Notes: a model not told the origin generated them from the letters alone. Counted from the stretch's first letter, positions 14,698 to 26,237 are shown. The stretch is DNA of 64,000 nt from an uncultured Mediterranea sp. (GCA_945831575.1 CAMACX010000009.1:1-64000), one strand, 5' to 3'. Made by a program: numbers and translations.

Positions 14698-17550
14698 ATG
14701 GATATGAAAAATGATTCACTGGCCAATCGTCACATTGGCATCAATGAACAAGAAGAGCAGCTCATGCTGCAGAAGATTGGGGTCAAATCATTGGACGAAC
14801 TGATTGACAAGACCCTCCCCAAAAACATCCGCTTGAAACAGCCCATCGACCTGCCAGAAGCCATGAACGAGTTTGAGTTTGCACAGCACATCGCACAGCT
14901 TGCTGCCAAGAACAAACTCTACACGACCTATATCGGACAGGGCTGGTATGGCACCATCACCCCCGCTGTAATCCAGCGCAATATCTTTGAAAACCCCGTA
15001 TGGTACACCTCTTACACGCCCTATCAGACCGAAGTGTCACAGGGACGTCTGGAAGCCTTGATCAACTTCCAGACTGTGATTACCGACCTTACCGGTATGC
15101 CTCTGGCCAACTGCTCTCTGCTCGACGAGGCTACCGCCGCTGCCGAAGCCGTCACGATGATGTACAGCCTCCGCAGCCGTGCCCAGCAGAAGGCTGGTGC
15201 GAAGGTGGTGTTCGTGGATAACCGCGTCTTTGCCCAGACCCAGGCTGTCATCAATACCCGCGCCATCCCGCAGGGTATCGAGGTACGCACAGGCCGCTAC
15301 GAGGAGTTGGAGTTTACCCCCGACCTCTTTGCCTGCATAGTGCAGTTCCCCGATGCAGATGGCTCCATCAACGACTACCGCGCCTTCATCGAGAAGGCTC
15401 ATGCCGCTGAATGCAAAGTGGCCGTGGCTGCCGATATCCTCAGCCTGGCCCTGCTGACCCCTCCGGGTGAATGGGGTGCCGACATCGTCTTCGGCAGCAC
15501 CCAGCGCCTGGGTATTCCCATGTTCTACGGCGGTCCGTCGGCAGCCTACTTCGCTACGCGCGATGAATACAAGCGCAACATGCCTGGCCGTATCATCGGC
15601 TGGAGCAAGGACAAGTATGGCCATCTCTGCTACCGCATGGCCCTGCAGACCCGCGAGCAGCACATCAAGCGCGAGAAGGCCACGTCCAACATCTGTACCG
15701 CACAGGCCCTGCTGGCCACGATGGCTGGTATGTATGCCGTATGGCATGGCCCCGAGGGCATCCGCAACATTGCCCTGCGCATTCACAGCATCGCGGCCTT
15801 CCTGGAGAAGAGCATCAATGCCCTGGGCTACAAGCAGGTCAATGCCAACTACTTCGACACTCTCCGCTTCACCCTGCCCGAGCAGCTCTCCGCCCATCAG
15901 GTGCGCACCATCGCCCTGAGCAAGGAGGTGAACCTGCTCTACTTCAAGAACGGTGACGTGGGCATGAGCATCGACGAGACCACCGACCTGGCTGCCGTCA
16001 ACGTGCTCCTCTCCATCTTCGCTATCGCCGTGGGCAAGGATTATACCAAGGCAACAGAGATACCCGATGCTCCTGCCATCAAGCTGCTGGCACGTACCAG
16101 TGCTTACCTGACGCACGAGGTGTTCAACCGCTACCACACGGAGACGGAGATGATGCGCTACATCAAGCGCCTCGACCGTAAGGACATCTCCTTGACGCAC
16201 AGCATGATCTCGCTGGGTTCTTGCACCATGAAGCTGAATGCTGCCGCCGAGATGCTGCCCCTGAGCCGTCCCGAGTTCATGAATATGCACCCCTTGGTAC
16301 CTGAGGATCAAGCCGAAGGCTACAAGGAGCTCATCAAGAACCTGAGTGACGAACTGGCTGCCATCACGGGTTTTGCCGGTGTCACGCTCCAGCCCAACTC
16401 AGGTGCTGCAGGTGAATATACAGGCCTGCGCGTCATCCGTGCCTACTTGGAGAGCATCGGCCAGGGACACCGCAACAAGATTCTGATTCCTGCTTCTGCC
16501 CACGGCACCAACCCCGCATCGGCTGTACAAGCTGGTTTCAGCACCGTGACCTGTGCCTGCGACGAGCGCGGTAACGTGGATATGGACGACCTCCGTGCCA
16601 AGGCCGAGGCCAACAAGGATGACCTGGCTGCCCTGATGATTACCTACCCCTCTACCCACGGCATCTTCGAGAGCGACATCGTGGAGATCTGCCGCATCAT
16701 CCACAGCTGCGGAGCTCAGGTCTATATGGACGGTGCCAACATGAATGCCCAGGTGGGTCTGACCAATCCGGGTACCATCGGTGCCGATGTCTGCCACCTC
16801 AACTTGCACAAGACCTTTGCGTCACCTCACGGCGGTGGCGGTCCTGGCGTAGGCCCCGTATGCGTAGCCAAGCATCTCGTACCCTTCCTGCCCGGTCATG
16901 TCAGCCTCGGCAATGCCACCAACCAAGTGTCAGCTGCGCCCTACGGCAGTGCCGGCATCCTGCCCATCACCTACGGATACATCCGCATGATGGGTATCGA
17001 AGGCCTGACGCGAGCCACGAAGATTGCCATCCTCAGCGCCAACTACCTGGCCGCTTGCTTTGAGGAGACCTACGGCACGGTATATCGCGGCAAGAACGGC
17101 ACCGTGGGCCATGAGATGATTCTGGAGTGCCGCAAGCTGCACGAAGAGACGGGCATCAGCGAGAACGACATAGCCAAGCGTCTGATGGACTTTGGCTACC
17201 ATGCTCCCACGCTCTCCTTCCCCGTGCATGGCACACTGATGATTGAGCCTACCGAGAGCGAAAGCCTGGCCGAGCTCGACAACTTCGTGAAGGTGATGCT
17301 CACCATCTGGGACGAAATCCAGGAGGTGAAGAACGGTACCGCCGACAAGGAGGACAACGTGCTCATCAACGCTCCGCACCCTGAATACGAGGCCGTGGCC
17401 GACGAATGGAATCACAGCTATTCGCGTCAGAAGGCGGTCTATCCCATCGAGAGCGTACGCGACAACAAGTTCTGGGTCAACGTAGCTCGCGTGGATAACA
17501 CCCTGGGTGACCGCAAGCTGCTGCCCACCTGCTACGGCTGCTTCGATTGA
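14698..17550 (+). CDS. gcvP: Glycine dehydrogenase (decarboxylating), P protein
   Basis: PLP-dependent P protein of the glycine cleavage system. It decarboxylates glycine and passes the aminomethyl group to lipoylated H protein. The 950-residue single-chain form contains both the alpha-like and beta-like halves. The PLP lysine is in HLNLHKTFASPHGGGGPG, in the second half. SLANRHIGI near the N-terminus and LGSCTMKLNAAAEM at mid-length are family signatures. Start ATG 14698; a second ATG two codons later is equally possible. The T and H proteins are not in this window. A strong terminator follows at 17602. Confidence 0.96.
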   Translation: MDMKNDSLANRHIGINEQEEQLMLQKIGVKSLDELIDKTLPKNIRLKQPIDLPEAMNEFEFAQHIAQLAAKNKLYTTYIGQGWYGTITPAVIQRNIFENPVWYTSYTPYQTEVSQGRLEALINFQTVITDLTGMPLANCSLLDEATAAAEAVTMMYSLRSRAQQKAGAKVVFVDNRVFAQTQAVINTRAIPQGIEVRTGRYEELEFTPDLFACIVQFPDADGSINDYRAFIEKAHAAECKVAVAADILSLALLTPPGEWGADIVFGSTQRLGIPMFYGGPSAAYFATRDEYKRNMPGRIIGWSKDKYGHLCYRMALQTREQHIKREKATSNICTAQALLATMAGMYAVWHGPEGIRNIALRIHSIAAFLEKSINALGYKQVNANYFDTLRFTLPEQLSAHQVRTIALSKEVNLLYFKNGDVGMSIDETTDLAAVNVLLSIFAIAVGKDYTKATEIPDAPAIKLLARTSAYLTHEVFNRYHTETEMMRYIKRLDRKDISLTHSMISLGSCTMKLNAAAEMLPLSRPEFMNMHPLVPEDQAEGYKELIKNLSDELAAITGFAGVTLQPNSGAAGEYTGLRVIRAYLESIGQGHRNKILIPASAHGTNPASAVQAGFSTVTCACDERGNVDMDDLRAKAEANKDDLAALMITYPSTHGIFESDIVEICRIIHSCGAQVYMDGANMNAQVGLTNPGTIGADVCHLNLHKTFASPHGGGGPGVGPVCVAKHLVPFLPGHVSLGNATNQVSAAPYGSAGILPITYGYIRMMGIEGLTRATKIAILSANYLAACFEETYGTVYRGKNGTVGHEMILECRKLHEETGISENDIAKRLMDFGYHAPTLSFPVHGTLMIEPTESESLAELDNFVKVMLTIWDEIQEVKNGTADKEDNVLINAPHPEYEAVADEWNHSYSRQKAVYPIESVRDNKFWVNVARVDNTLGDRKLLPTCYGCFD

Positions 17551-17601
17551 TAACATCCATGCGTCGCCTGACCACCCCATAGCGACCTAGATTGATATAG
17601 A

Positions 17602-17645
17602 GAGAGCGCTGAATCCATGACGGACTCAGCGCTCTCCTATTTTAT
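17602..17645 (+). terminator. Terminator after gcvP
   Basis: An 11-bp perfect stem, GAGAGCGCTGA (17602-17612) with TCAGCGCTCTC (17626-17636), followed by CTATTTTAT. Confidence 0.85.
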
Positions 17646-17661
17646 CCCCCGCAGAGGGGGA

Positions 17662-17727
17662 TTCGTTCATAAAAATGTAGTTTTTTTGCTATTGTTCGTT
17701 CACAAAAATGTGATTTTAGCGTTCTTA
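17662..17727. repeat. 33-bp tandem repeat (two units)
   Basis: TTCGTTCAyAAAAATGT recurs at 17662 and 17695, spacing 33, in the gap between convergent gcvP and the endonuclease gene. The rest of each unit is T-rich and less conserved. Confidence 0.6.
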
Positions 17728-17741
17728 TTCGAACATCCTAG

Positions 17742-19058
17742 TTACCAGCTCCAGCTGTCGAGTTTGAGGCTCTTCTCCACCTCGTCCTCGATGGTGTCGG
17801 GGAGGTTGCAGAAGAAGTCGAGGCCGGTGAAGCTCTCCAGTTCGTCGATGCTCAGGGCACAGGCTTTGACATCGGCTATGGGAACGTTATCGACCTTGTC
17901 GTAGCTGTAGTCGTCGCGGTGCTCTACCTTGAAAGCTATGGCCTGGTACTTGTCACCCTTGACGGCCAGGATGGCGATGTAGTAGTACTGGGGACAGGCC
18001 AGTCCCTTCTGCGTGAAGCCGCCAGCATCGGTCGTGGGGAGGACGCCATCGTTGCCCTTCTTCTCGGTGGTGTAGCTCTTGAGAAGGTGATTGAGTGTGC
18101 CACCCTTGGTCACATAGAGCTTGTCAAAGTCTCCCGAGCGACCCCAGGTCTGCACCGTGCGCTCAAACTTCTGCCAGAAGATGCTGTTGAAGCTGTTGAA
18201 CTGCGGACTCATGTTGCTGTAATAGAAGGTCTGCTGATTGGCCTCCTTGCTATAGACGCGGTCTTCGCTGGCCACGATGTGTCCGCGGTCAAATCCGTCG
18301 CTGGTGTGATAGGAGTTGTCGGTCTGCATTTCGACGGGGAGTGAGGAATCCACGTCCCAGGCATCGGTACGACCGGTCACGTCCTTGCTCGTAGTAGCAT
18401 CAAAGTAGAAGGCTGCCCAGGCCACGTGCTTCATGCTGTTGTCCCATTCGTAAGCGTAGTTGAGTACCTCTTCGGTGCCTACCTTCACCGTATGCTCCAC
18501 GTAGTAGAGCTGGTCGTTGAGGTGAGGCATGGAGAGGTCAGTGACCCACTGCTTGCCCTGAGTGGGCTCGTTGGCATTGACGTTCTTCTCCACAGGGAGC
18601 TCGGAGGTGATGTCGGTGGTCTTGTACTCCAGTTGGACATCGTTGCCACTGATGGTGATGAAGCGGAGCTTGAGGTAGCGGTAGAGCGTACCCTCCTTGT
18701 GGCGTGCCCAGTAGGCCTTGCCCTGTGCCACTGCCGCCGTCTCGCTCCAATCACCCTCCGTGTCGGGCTGACCCATGCCGTCCAGACGCTGTGCCGATGA
18801 GGACTGGAAAGTGTAGCTGTTGCCCTTGAGCAAGGCCCCATCGAGGTAGAGCGCATCGCTGTAGCCCGAGGGCTTGAGGGAGTTGTACCCTTTGACAGGG
18901 TCGGTCAGCCCTTGCAATAAGAAGAATTGCGCCCCCTGCTCCGTGGGTTGCTCCACGGGGTCGATGATGGGTTCGGGATTGTTGTTGCTGTCGCTGCCGC
19001 ATGCGCTGCAGAGGAGCGCTGACAGGAGCAGGAGATAGAGATAGAATGGCTTCTTCAT
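17742..19058 (-). CDS. Secreted DNA/RNA non-specific endonuclease (lipoprotein)
   Basis: A 438-residue lipoprotein with a signal peptide ending in LLCSAC (Cys20 lipidated) and a Ser/Asn/Pro linker. The C-terminal half is an Endonuclease_NS (NucA/NucM, beta-beta-alpha metal) domain. The catalytic DRGH is at residues 257-260, with the metal-binding Asn region FYYSNMSPQFNSFN following, then FWQKFERTVQTWG. The first 200 residues are an extra domain I do not recognise. Predicted to be anchored at the cell surface or periplasm, degrading extracellular DNA/RNA. I chose ATG 19058; a frame extension upstream lacks a signal peptide. It is the last gene of the receptor-lipoprotein-nuclease cluster, behind a terminator-like hairpin. 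Confidence 0.88.
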   Translation of the reverse strand: MKKPFYLYLLLLSALLCSACGSDSNNNPEPIIDPVEQPTEQGAQFFLLQGLTDPVKGYNSLKPSGYSDALYLDGALLKGNSYTFQSSSAQRLDGMGQPDTEGDWSETAAVAQGKAYWARHKEGTLYRYLKLRFITISGNDVQLEYKTTDITSELPVEKNVNANEPTQGKQWVTDLSMPHLNDQLYYVEHTVKVGTEEVLNYAYEWDNSMKHVAWAAFYFDATTSKDVTGRTDAWDVDSSLPVEMQTDNSYHTSDGFDRGHIVASEDRVYSKEANQQTFYYSNMSPQFNSFNSIFWQKFERTVQTWGRSGDFDKLYVTKGGTLNHLLKSYTTEKKGNDGVLPTTDAGGFTQKGLACPQYYYIAILAVKGDKYQAIAFKVEHRDDYSYDKVDNVPIADVKACALSIDELESFTGLDFFCNLPDTIEDEVEKSLKLDSWSW

Positions 19059-19080
19059 ACAATGTAAATTGGGTGTTACC

Positions 19081-19131
19081 AAAAAGAGAGAGGCCACCCT
19101 CGGCGAATGCTTTCACCGGTGGTGGCCTCTC
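19081..19131 (-). terminator. Intra-operon terminator-like hairpin before the nuclease gene
   Basis: An 11-bp stem GAGAGGCCACC (19088-19098) with GGTGGCCTCTC (19121-19131), followed on the minus strand by CTTTTT (19081-19086). It lies between the lipoprotein stop and the nuclease start and could reduce nuclease expression relative to the upstream genes. Confidence 0.7.
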
Positions 19132-19166
19132 CGTTATGTTGTCTCAGTCAAACCACGAGATTCGGC

Positions 19167-21542
19167 TTAGATCTGCTTGAGCGAACCGTCGATGTAGGTG
19201 AACTTGCCTGTACCGGTCAACTCATACTGTACGGTCCAGTTGGTGGTGGTGCCGTTATAGACAGCGAAGTTGATGGTGTAGGTCACCTTCACGCCGGCCA
19301 CGGGCTGTGCCGTGGGGTACTGGCCTTCGAGCACATGGCCCATCACATTGATGAAGCGCTCCTTCATCAGGTCGAGGAACTCGGTATCGCTCATGTTGTC
19401 GTACTCACCGGGCTTCTGGGCAATGGCGGCACTCTGACGCCAGTCCACGTTGCCCTGATAAGCCGAGCAACCGCAATAATACTCGTTGTTACCATAGGAG
19501 GTCACATAGCCTTGGCCCTTGGTAGTGCAGCCAGCGGGTACATCTACATTCTCCCAAACCCAGTCGGTAGCAGCCTGGAAGTAGAGGGTCGAGAGCGGCT
19601 GGCCCTTGCCTGCGGGCAGGGTGATGGTGACGCTGGGGTCCCAGTTCCACTTGCCATCAGCCATGACAAACTGATCCACCTGAGTAGTCACCTTGGTGGT
19701 GAGAACCCACTGCGTACCGTCGTAGATGAGCTCTTTGGCAGACACCTTCGTATCACCCGAACGGTAAGCCACGACGAGGACATCGTCCTTCACGGCATAG
19801 GGGTAGTTGTTGGCTGCGTACTTGGGCAGTACGTTTTCGGGGTTGCTGACGTAGTTGGTGCCGAGGCTTACGTAGTCATTGGGCTGCATGATGGCCAGCT
19901 GACCTTCGTCCACAGTAGCCTTGCTCCACTCCGAACCATTGAAGGCATAGAGCGCAGTCTTGTTGCCCTTGATGGCCTTGGTGTCGCCACCGGCAGCAGC
20001 CTCGGTATAGTCGGTCGAAATCCATACAGAGGTGCAAGCCACGTCACCCTTGTTGACTGCTTCATCGATGGTGAAGTAAGGCAATGCAGCATCTTCCGCA
20101 ATCTCGATGGCCGGAGAGACGAGGTAGGACTCCGCTGCGTTGTTGGCACCATTGGCATAGGCTGAGCCTTTCCAACCATATTTCGAATCGAGAGACCAGA
20201 CATAGTTCAGGTCACCCAACTCCTTGTCGTAAGCATGGAATCCACCATCCTCTTCGCCGGTAAGAGTACTCTCCAGGTAGGTCTTGCTCTCCACCTTGGA
20301 TGCTGCATAGCTGCCGTAGGAGTAACTGCCGTTGTAGTAGTTGAGCTTCACGCTCTTCTCCTTGAGTACGTTGGTGATGACAAACTGGTCGGAACCTTTG
20401 CTCGTTACAGTCCAGTCGTAGCCTTCCTCGCCCACCGTCTCGGTGACGTTGAAGCTGTCATAGTTGCCCGACATGTAGAGGTATTGACCGATAGCGTTCT
20501 TCAGCGTGAAGCCTGCTTCGGTAGCGGTCAGGGTGATGACAAAGTCGGCAGCAGCATCCGCAGCAATCACGTCATTGTCCACAGCAATCACTTCGGGGTA
20601 CATGTAGCCGTAGGTCTTGCCTTCGGCCAGACGACCGAAGGGATAGTACTGACCGTCAGCGCCAATGGCAGTAAAGACGTAGTCACCCTCAGCCACCTTG
20701 GTGGCCTTCTTGAACGAACCATCCTCTTGCTTGGCAAAGGCAAACACATCCAGATAGGGTACGGAGCGCACAGCAAAGTTCTTCAGTTCCCAGGTAGGGG
20801 CACTGGCCGTGGTGCTGGCGTACTTGAAGCCGATGCGAATGGTTTGGCCCTTATAGGCCGAGAGGTCGATGGTACCTACGTTGACGTAGTTCCAGTTGTT
20901 GCCTGCTGCACGCAGTGTGAGGGGTATCTGCGTCCAGGTAGGTTCAGCCGTGGCTGAGCCACCGCCGATGCTGGGTTCTACCTCGGAGTAAGCGTACTCC
21001 ACCATCACCATGTCACCCTCCTGGGCATCAGGAAGCGCAGCGGGAAGCAGGGTACGGGCAATCTGACCTTCGGTCTTGGGGGTGAGGAAGTAGGCCTGCA
21101 CCTTGTTGCCCCACACCTCTTCGTAAGCCTCCTCCTGGAGTTCGCAGTACTGGGCCTGGTTGAAGGGGTTGAGGTACGTGGGTTCACCCACGAGTACATT
21201 GGAGGTCACCTTGATGGACGAACCGTTATCGGCAGTGTAGTAGGTGGCGGCCAGGAAGGCGGGCACGTACTTGCTGGCCGGAATCTCGTCGGTGAAGTAC
21301 TTGTTGTTGGTCAGCTTGGAGAGTTCAGACGAGAGAGCGGCAGCCTCGGCCAGGCTCTTGTTGGTGCTGTTGCTGGCGATGGTCTTGTAGTCGGCATCGG
21401 TCAACGTGATCTCGAGCGTCTTGACATCGGTCACGGGCTTCTCGCCGAAACCATCCAGCTTATCTTCGTTCCAGTCGTCGCCGCAGCCGGCCAGTGCCAG
21501 CGAAGCCAGGGCGACAAAGCATAATCTAGTATTGAATTTCAT
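19167..21542 (-). CDS. Large surface lipoprotein partner of a TonB-dependent receptor
   Basis: A 791-residue predicted lipoprotein with lipobox LALAGC (Cys20) then GDDW, the Gly/Asp-rich sequence after Cys seen in Bacteroidetes surface-exported lipoproteins. The remainder is acidic and beta-rich. It includes segments resembling choice-of-anchor or jelly-roll modules (NWNYVNVGTIDLSAYKGQTI then RIGFKYAS; YLVSPAIEIAEDAALPYFT). No catalytic motif was recognised. It starts 22 bp after the TonB-dependent receptor gene ends and precedes the secreted nuclease, so I infer a surface substrate-binding role for that receptor. I chose ATG 21542; ATG 21557 is 5 codons upstream. Confidence 0.75.
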   Translation of the reverse strand: MKFNTRLCFVALASLALAGCGDDWNEDKLDGFGEKPVTDVKTLEITLTDADYKTIASNSTNKSLAEAAALSSELSKLTNNKYFTDEIPASKYVPAFLAATYYTADNGSSIKVTSNVLVGEPTYLNPFNQAQYCELQEEAYEEVWGNKVQAYFLTPKTEGQIARTLLPAALPDAQEGDMVMVEYAYSEVEPSIGGGSATAEPTWTQIPLTLRAAGNNWNYVNVGTIDLSAYKGQTIRIGFKYASTTASAPTWELKNFAVRSVPYLDVFAFAKQEDGSFKKATKVAEGDYVFTAIGADGQYYPFGRLAEGKTYGYMYPEVIAVDNDVIAADAAADFVITLTATEAGFTLKNAIGQYLYMSGNYDSFNVTETVGEEGYDWTVTSKGSDQFVITNVLKEKSVKLNYYNGSYSYGSYAASKVESKTYLESTLTGEEDGGFHAYDKELGDLNYVWSLDSKYGWKGSAYANGANNAAESYLVSPAIEIAEDAALPYFTIDEAVNKGDVACTSVWISTDYTEAAAGGDTKAIKGNKTALYAFNGSEWSKATVDEGQLAIMQPNDYVSLGTNYVSNPENVLPKYAANNYPYAVKDDVLVVAYRSGDTKVSAKELIYDGTQWVLTTKVTTQVDQFVMADGKWNWDPSVTITLPAGKGQPLSTLYFQAATDWVWENVDVPAGCTTKGQGYVTSYGNNEYYCGCSAYQGNVDWRQSAAIAQKPGEYDNMSDTEFLDLMKERFINVMGHVLEGQYPTAQPVAGVKVTYTINFAVYNGTTTNWTVQYELTGTGKFTYIDGSLKQI

Positions 21543-21564
21543 AATCTCGAATTGCATTGAATGG

Positions 21565-24276
21565 TTAGAAATTAACTTTCAGGCGTACGCTGTAGGTGCG
21601 TCCAAAGGCGTAGAACACACGGTAGGCATCCTCCCACTTACCGGTACCACCGTCGTAAGCATCGACGATGTACTGGTAGTCGAGCAGGTTGTTGACGTTA
21701 CCCGAGATGGTAGCCTTGCAGTTGCCGAGGTTAAATTTGTAGCTGGCGTTGAGGTCAAACTGATAGCCTGCAGGCACCTTCCAGGGGTCGTTGACGATGA
21801 GTTCGCTGTTGGCCAGGATGTTGCTCGACGAGAGCGTATAGTCAGCATAGAGGCTGCCGTAGTAGGTCCAGTCGAGACCTACGCGCAGGCCCTTCATCAC
21901 GTTGACGTTGGCACCTACGGCAGCGGTGGTCTGTGCCGAGCCACCCACCTTGGTGCCCTTCTGCTTGAGGGTAAACTTGGCATGGTCATCGGCGCCGATG
22001 CCCGATGCTACGGTACCCTTCAGGTCGGCCAGGGGCTGACCGGCTGAGTTGTAGAAGTAACCCGAAGCGTCGCTGTCCCACTTCCAGTCGCCCACGGAGA
22101 GCATACCGGTCAGTTCCAACCAGCGGGTAGGACGAGCCTTGAGGTCGAGTTCCACACCCATGTGCTTGGCGTTGACACCAGCCATGTTGAACATGTAGCG
22201 GTCGGTGGTGCCATCGCTGAGGGTATAGTCGCCGGTCTTCGTGGTGGTCTTGTCGAGCCACTTGGTGAAGTAAGCGTTGAGGTTGGCGCTCAGCCACTTG
22301 GTCTTGAATCCGTAGCCGATCTCAGCCGAGAAAATCTTCTCGTTGATGGCATCGGGGTTGGTCTCGTTGCTCACGGTGCTGTTGAGGAAGGCACCGCCCG
22401 AGAAGAAGGGTGCGCGGCTGATGTAACCCACGTTGAAGAAGACGTTGTGCTGGTCGGTGAGGTTGTAGTTGGCACCGCCCTTGATGGTGTAGCCCAGGAA
22501 GTTGAGCGTCTCCGACTTCTGGTTGTCGTAGTAGTAGCGGTCGCGACGCCAGTAACCGGTGTTGGAGAGTGAACCGGCCACGAAGGCGGCGAGCTTATCC
22601 TTATTATATTCCATCTGGAAGAAGGCTCCCTCGCTCATCACGAAGCCGTCGTAGTCGCGATAGACCACATCACCCACGCCCAGCTTCTCGTACTTCCAGT
22701 TGGGGTCGGCAGCCTTGGGGTTGTTGATGGCCTTCACGTTCTTACGGTAATAGGAGTCGGTGTAGTACTCACCGTTGTAGAGGTCGGTGATCTCGTTGGT
22801 ATGAATACCTTTATAATAACGGTAGTCGATGCCTCCGTAGAAGTCAATGTTCTCGTTGAGCTTCGTGGTGTAGGTGGAGAGCAAGCCATACCAGCGGTGC
22901 GAGTTCTTTGACTTCGACATCACCATCTGCGAACCCACGGTGCTCTGCTCGTTGAGTTCCTGGATCTCATCATAGGCAAAGGTACCGTCGGCCTTGCGGA
23001 AGGCGGTGTTGAGAGTACCGTTGTTGGCACCATACCAGTTGTTAGCATCGGTCGAGGTGAGACCCAGACCCTTGTTGCCACCACCTTCGCCGATGGAGAC
23101 GTAGAGGGCGGTGCTCAGCGACGACTTGGCATTGATCTGCCACTGGTGATTGAGGCTGATCTGCGGCTTGTGATAGAAGTTCTTGGCTGCTGCGCGGCGC
23201 TGTCCGTTCTTATCAAAACCGTAGGTGGGATTATAGCGATACTGCTGTCCGTCGGGCATGTACTTGCGCACCTCCTGCCAGCCCTGGATGGAGAGTCCGT
23301 CGTAGGCCGAGCGCTGGTTGTGCCACTGCGGAGCGCCAAAGGCGGTCAGCGAGAGGGTGTGGCTGTCGCCCAGCTGCTTGGAGACGTTGACATACCAGTT
23401 GTAGCCCTCAAACTCGGTGCCCTGGATGTAGCCATCGCCCCAGCGGCGACCGCCCAGGATGGTGAAGGCCCATCCGTCCTTGGTAAGGCCGGAAGAGACG
23501 TTGAAGAGGATGCTCTGCATGCCGTCGTTACCCATGCCGTAAGCCACGCTTCCACCCTTCTTCTGGTCGGTGGTGCGGGTCACGATGTTGATGGTACCGC
23601 CCACTGAGGGTGAGGAGACCTTGGAGGCACCGAGACCGCGCTGCGTCTGCATAGAGCGCGTCACGTCGCTCAGGCCGGCCCAGTTGCTCCAATAGACACC
23701 GCCCCACTCCATGTCGTTGACGGGTACACCGTTGATCATCACACCGATGTTAGCAGCCTGGAAGCCGCGCATGTTGATCTTGGAGTCACCGTAGCCACCA
23801 CCGTTCTTGGTGGCATAGACACCCGGGGTAGATTTCAGAATCTCAGGAAATTCCTGCGTACCGAGCTTCTCCTCGATGAACACGGGATCGACCGTAGAGA
23901 GGGCCACAGGGGTCTTGCGGGCCACAGCTACGGAAGAGGTGATGACCACGTCCTTGAGCATCACGGCATCGGGCTTGAGCAATACCTTGCCCAGGTCAAC
24001 GACTTTACCCTTACCTTCCACTCGCTTCTTCAGGTCCTTGTAACCCACGTACTTGAAGACGAGCATGGCACTCTTGCCGATGCTCTGCTGGAAGTACCCA
24101 TCGATGTCGGTCACTGAGCCTTGCGTAGAACCTTCCACCATGACGGCAGCGCCCACCAGGGGCTCGCCTGTCTCGTCATCGACAAGCTGGCCTCTCACTG
24201 TGGTCTGTGCAACGACGGCGGCACTCCACGCCGACATCACTGCTAGCAACAGAAATTGAATCAGATGTTTTCTCAT
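21565..24276 (-). CDS. TonB-dependent outer-membrane receptor with carboxypeptidase-like N-terminal domain
   Basis: A 903-residue outer-membrane receptor. Signal peptide about 1-24 (ending VVAQ), a carboxypeptidase-D-regulatory-like domain about 26-115 (TTVRGQLVDDETGEPLVGA), and a plug domain about 120-240 (FPEILKSTPGVYATKNGGG; INMRGFQAANIGVMINGVPV). A 22-strand-type barrel follows, ending with an aromatic residue (RLKVNF). It lacks a SusD-like partner; instead an unrelated large lipoprotein and a non-specific nuclease follow. The nuclease suggests nucleic-acid fragments, nucleosides or phosphate as ligand, which is inference from neighbours. A CAAATATA (-7 on the minus strand) lies about 70 bp upstream. 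Confidence 0.92.
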   Translation of the reverse strand: MRKHLIQFLLLAVMSAWSAAVVAQTTVRGQLVDDETGEPLVGAAVMVEGSTQGSVTDIDGYFQQSIGKSAMLVFKYVGYKDLKKRVEGKGKVVDLGKVLLKPDAVMLKDVVITSSVAVARKTPVALSTVDPVFIEEKLGTQEFPEILKSTPGVYATKNGGGYGDSKINMRGFQAANIGVMINGVPVNDMEWGGVYWSNWAGLSDVTRSMQTQRGLGASKVSSPSVGGTINIVTRTTDQKKGGSVAYGMGNDGMQSILFNVSSGLTKDGWAFTILGGRRWGDGYIQGTEFEGYNWYVNVSKQLGDSHTLSLTAFGAPQWHNQRSAYDGLSIQGWQEVRKYMPDGQQYRYNPTYGFDKNGQRRAAAKNFYHKPQISLNHQWQINAKSSLSTALYVSIGEGGGNKGLGLTSTDANNWYGANNGTLNTAFRKADGTFAYDEIQELNEQSTVGSQMVMSKSKNSHRWYGLLSTYTTKLNENIDFYGGIDYRYYKGIHTNEITDLYNGEYYTDSYYRKNVKAINNPKAADPNWKYEKLGVGDVVYRDYDGFVMSEGAFFQMEYNKDKLAAFVAGSLSNTGYWRRDRYYYDNQKSETLNFLGYTIKGGANYNLTDQHNVFFNVGYISRAPFFSGGAFLNSTVSNETNPDAINEKIFSAEIGYGFKTKWLSANLNAYFTKWLDKTTTKTGDYTLSDGTTDRYMFNMAGVNAKHMGVELDLKARPTRWLELTGMLSVGDWKWDSDASGYFYNSAGQPLADLKGTVASGIGADDHAKFTLKQKGTKVGGSAQTTAAVGANVNVMKGLRVGLDWTYYGSLYADYTLSSSNILANSELIVNDPWKVPAGYQFDLNASYKFNLGNCKATISGNVNNLLDYQYIVDAYDGGTGKWEDAYRVFYAFGRTYSVRLKVNF

Positions 24277-24346
24277 ACTCTGTTTGTTTGTTAATAGATA
24301 AGTTAAATTTAATATTGGTTCATGCGATTATTCGCAATTCTTGCCA

Positions 24347-24354
24347 CAAATATA
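24347..24354 (-). promoter_or_regulatory. Candidate -7 element for the TonB receptor operon
   Basis: TATATTTG on the minus strand, 70 bp upstream of the receptor start. No clear -33 TTTG at 19-20 nt. Confidence 0.4.
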
Positions 24355-24430
24355 GGCATTTATTTTGGATTAGTTATTACTTTTACATGACTTTTTTGAA
24401 GTCCGGGGAGAGATGGAGCAGAAAAAGTCA

Positions 24431-26128
<1,698 letters not shown>

Positions 26129-26158
26129 ATTGATGTTTTTGTATGTTATTAGCGAGTG

Positions 26159-26166
26159 CAAATATA
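26159..26166 (-). promoter_or_regulatory. Candidate -7 element for ettA
   Basis: TATATTTG on the minus strand, 30 bp upstream of the chosen ettA start. The -33 region is not obvious. Confidence 0.4.
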
Positions 26167-26205
26167 CAAAAAATATTCGGAAAATGCCGCTTTTCTGGAA
26201 AGAAA

Positions 26206-26237
26206 TTTGGCAGTCTGAAGAATAGTCCCTACCTTTG
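26206..26237 (+). promoter_or_regulatory. Promoter of the tRNA-Lys gene
   Basis: TTTG at 26206-26209, 20 nt, TACCTTTG at 26230-26237: a full consensus match, about 100 bp upstream of the tRNA and divergent from ettA. Confidence 0.7.

Noticed and set aside
15037-16311. 424-codon minus-strand frame inside gcvP
   Set aside because: Antisense of a well-matched gcvP; no domain recognised.
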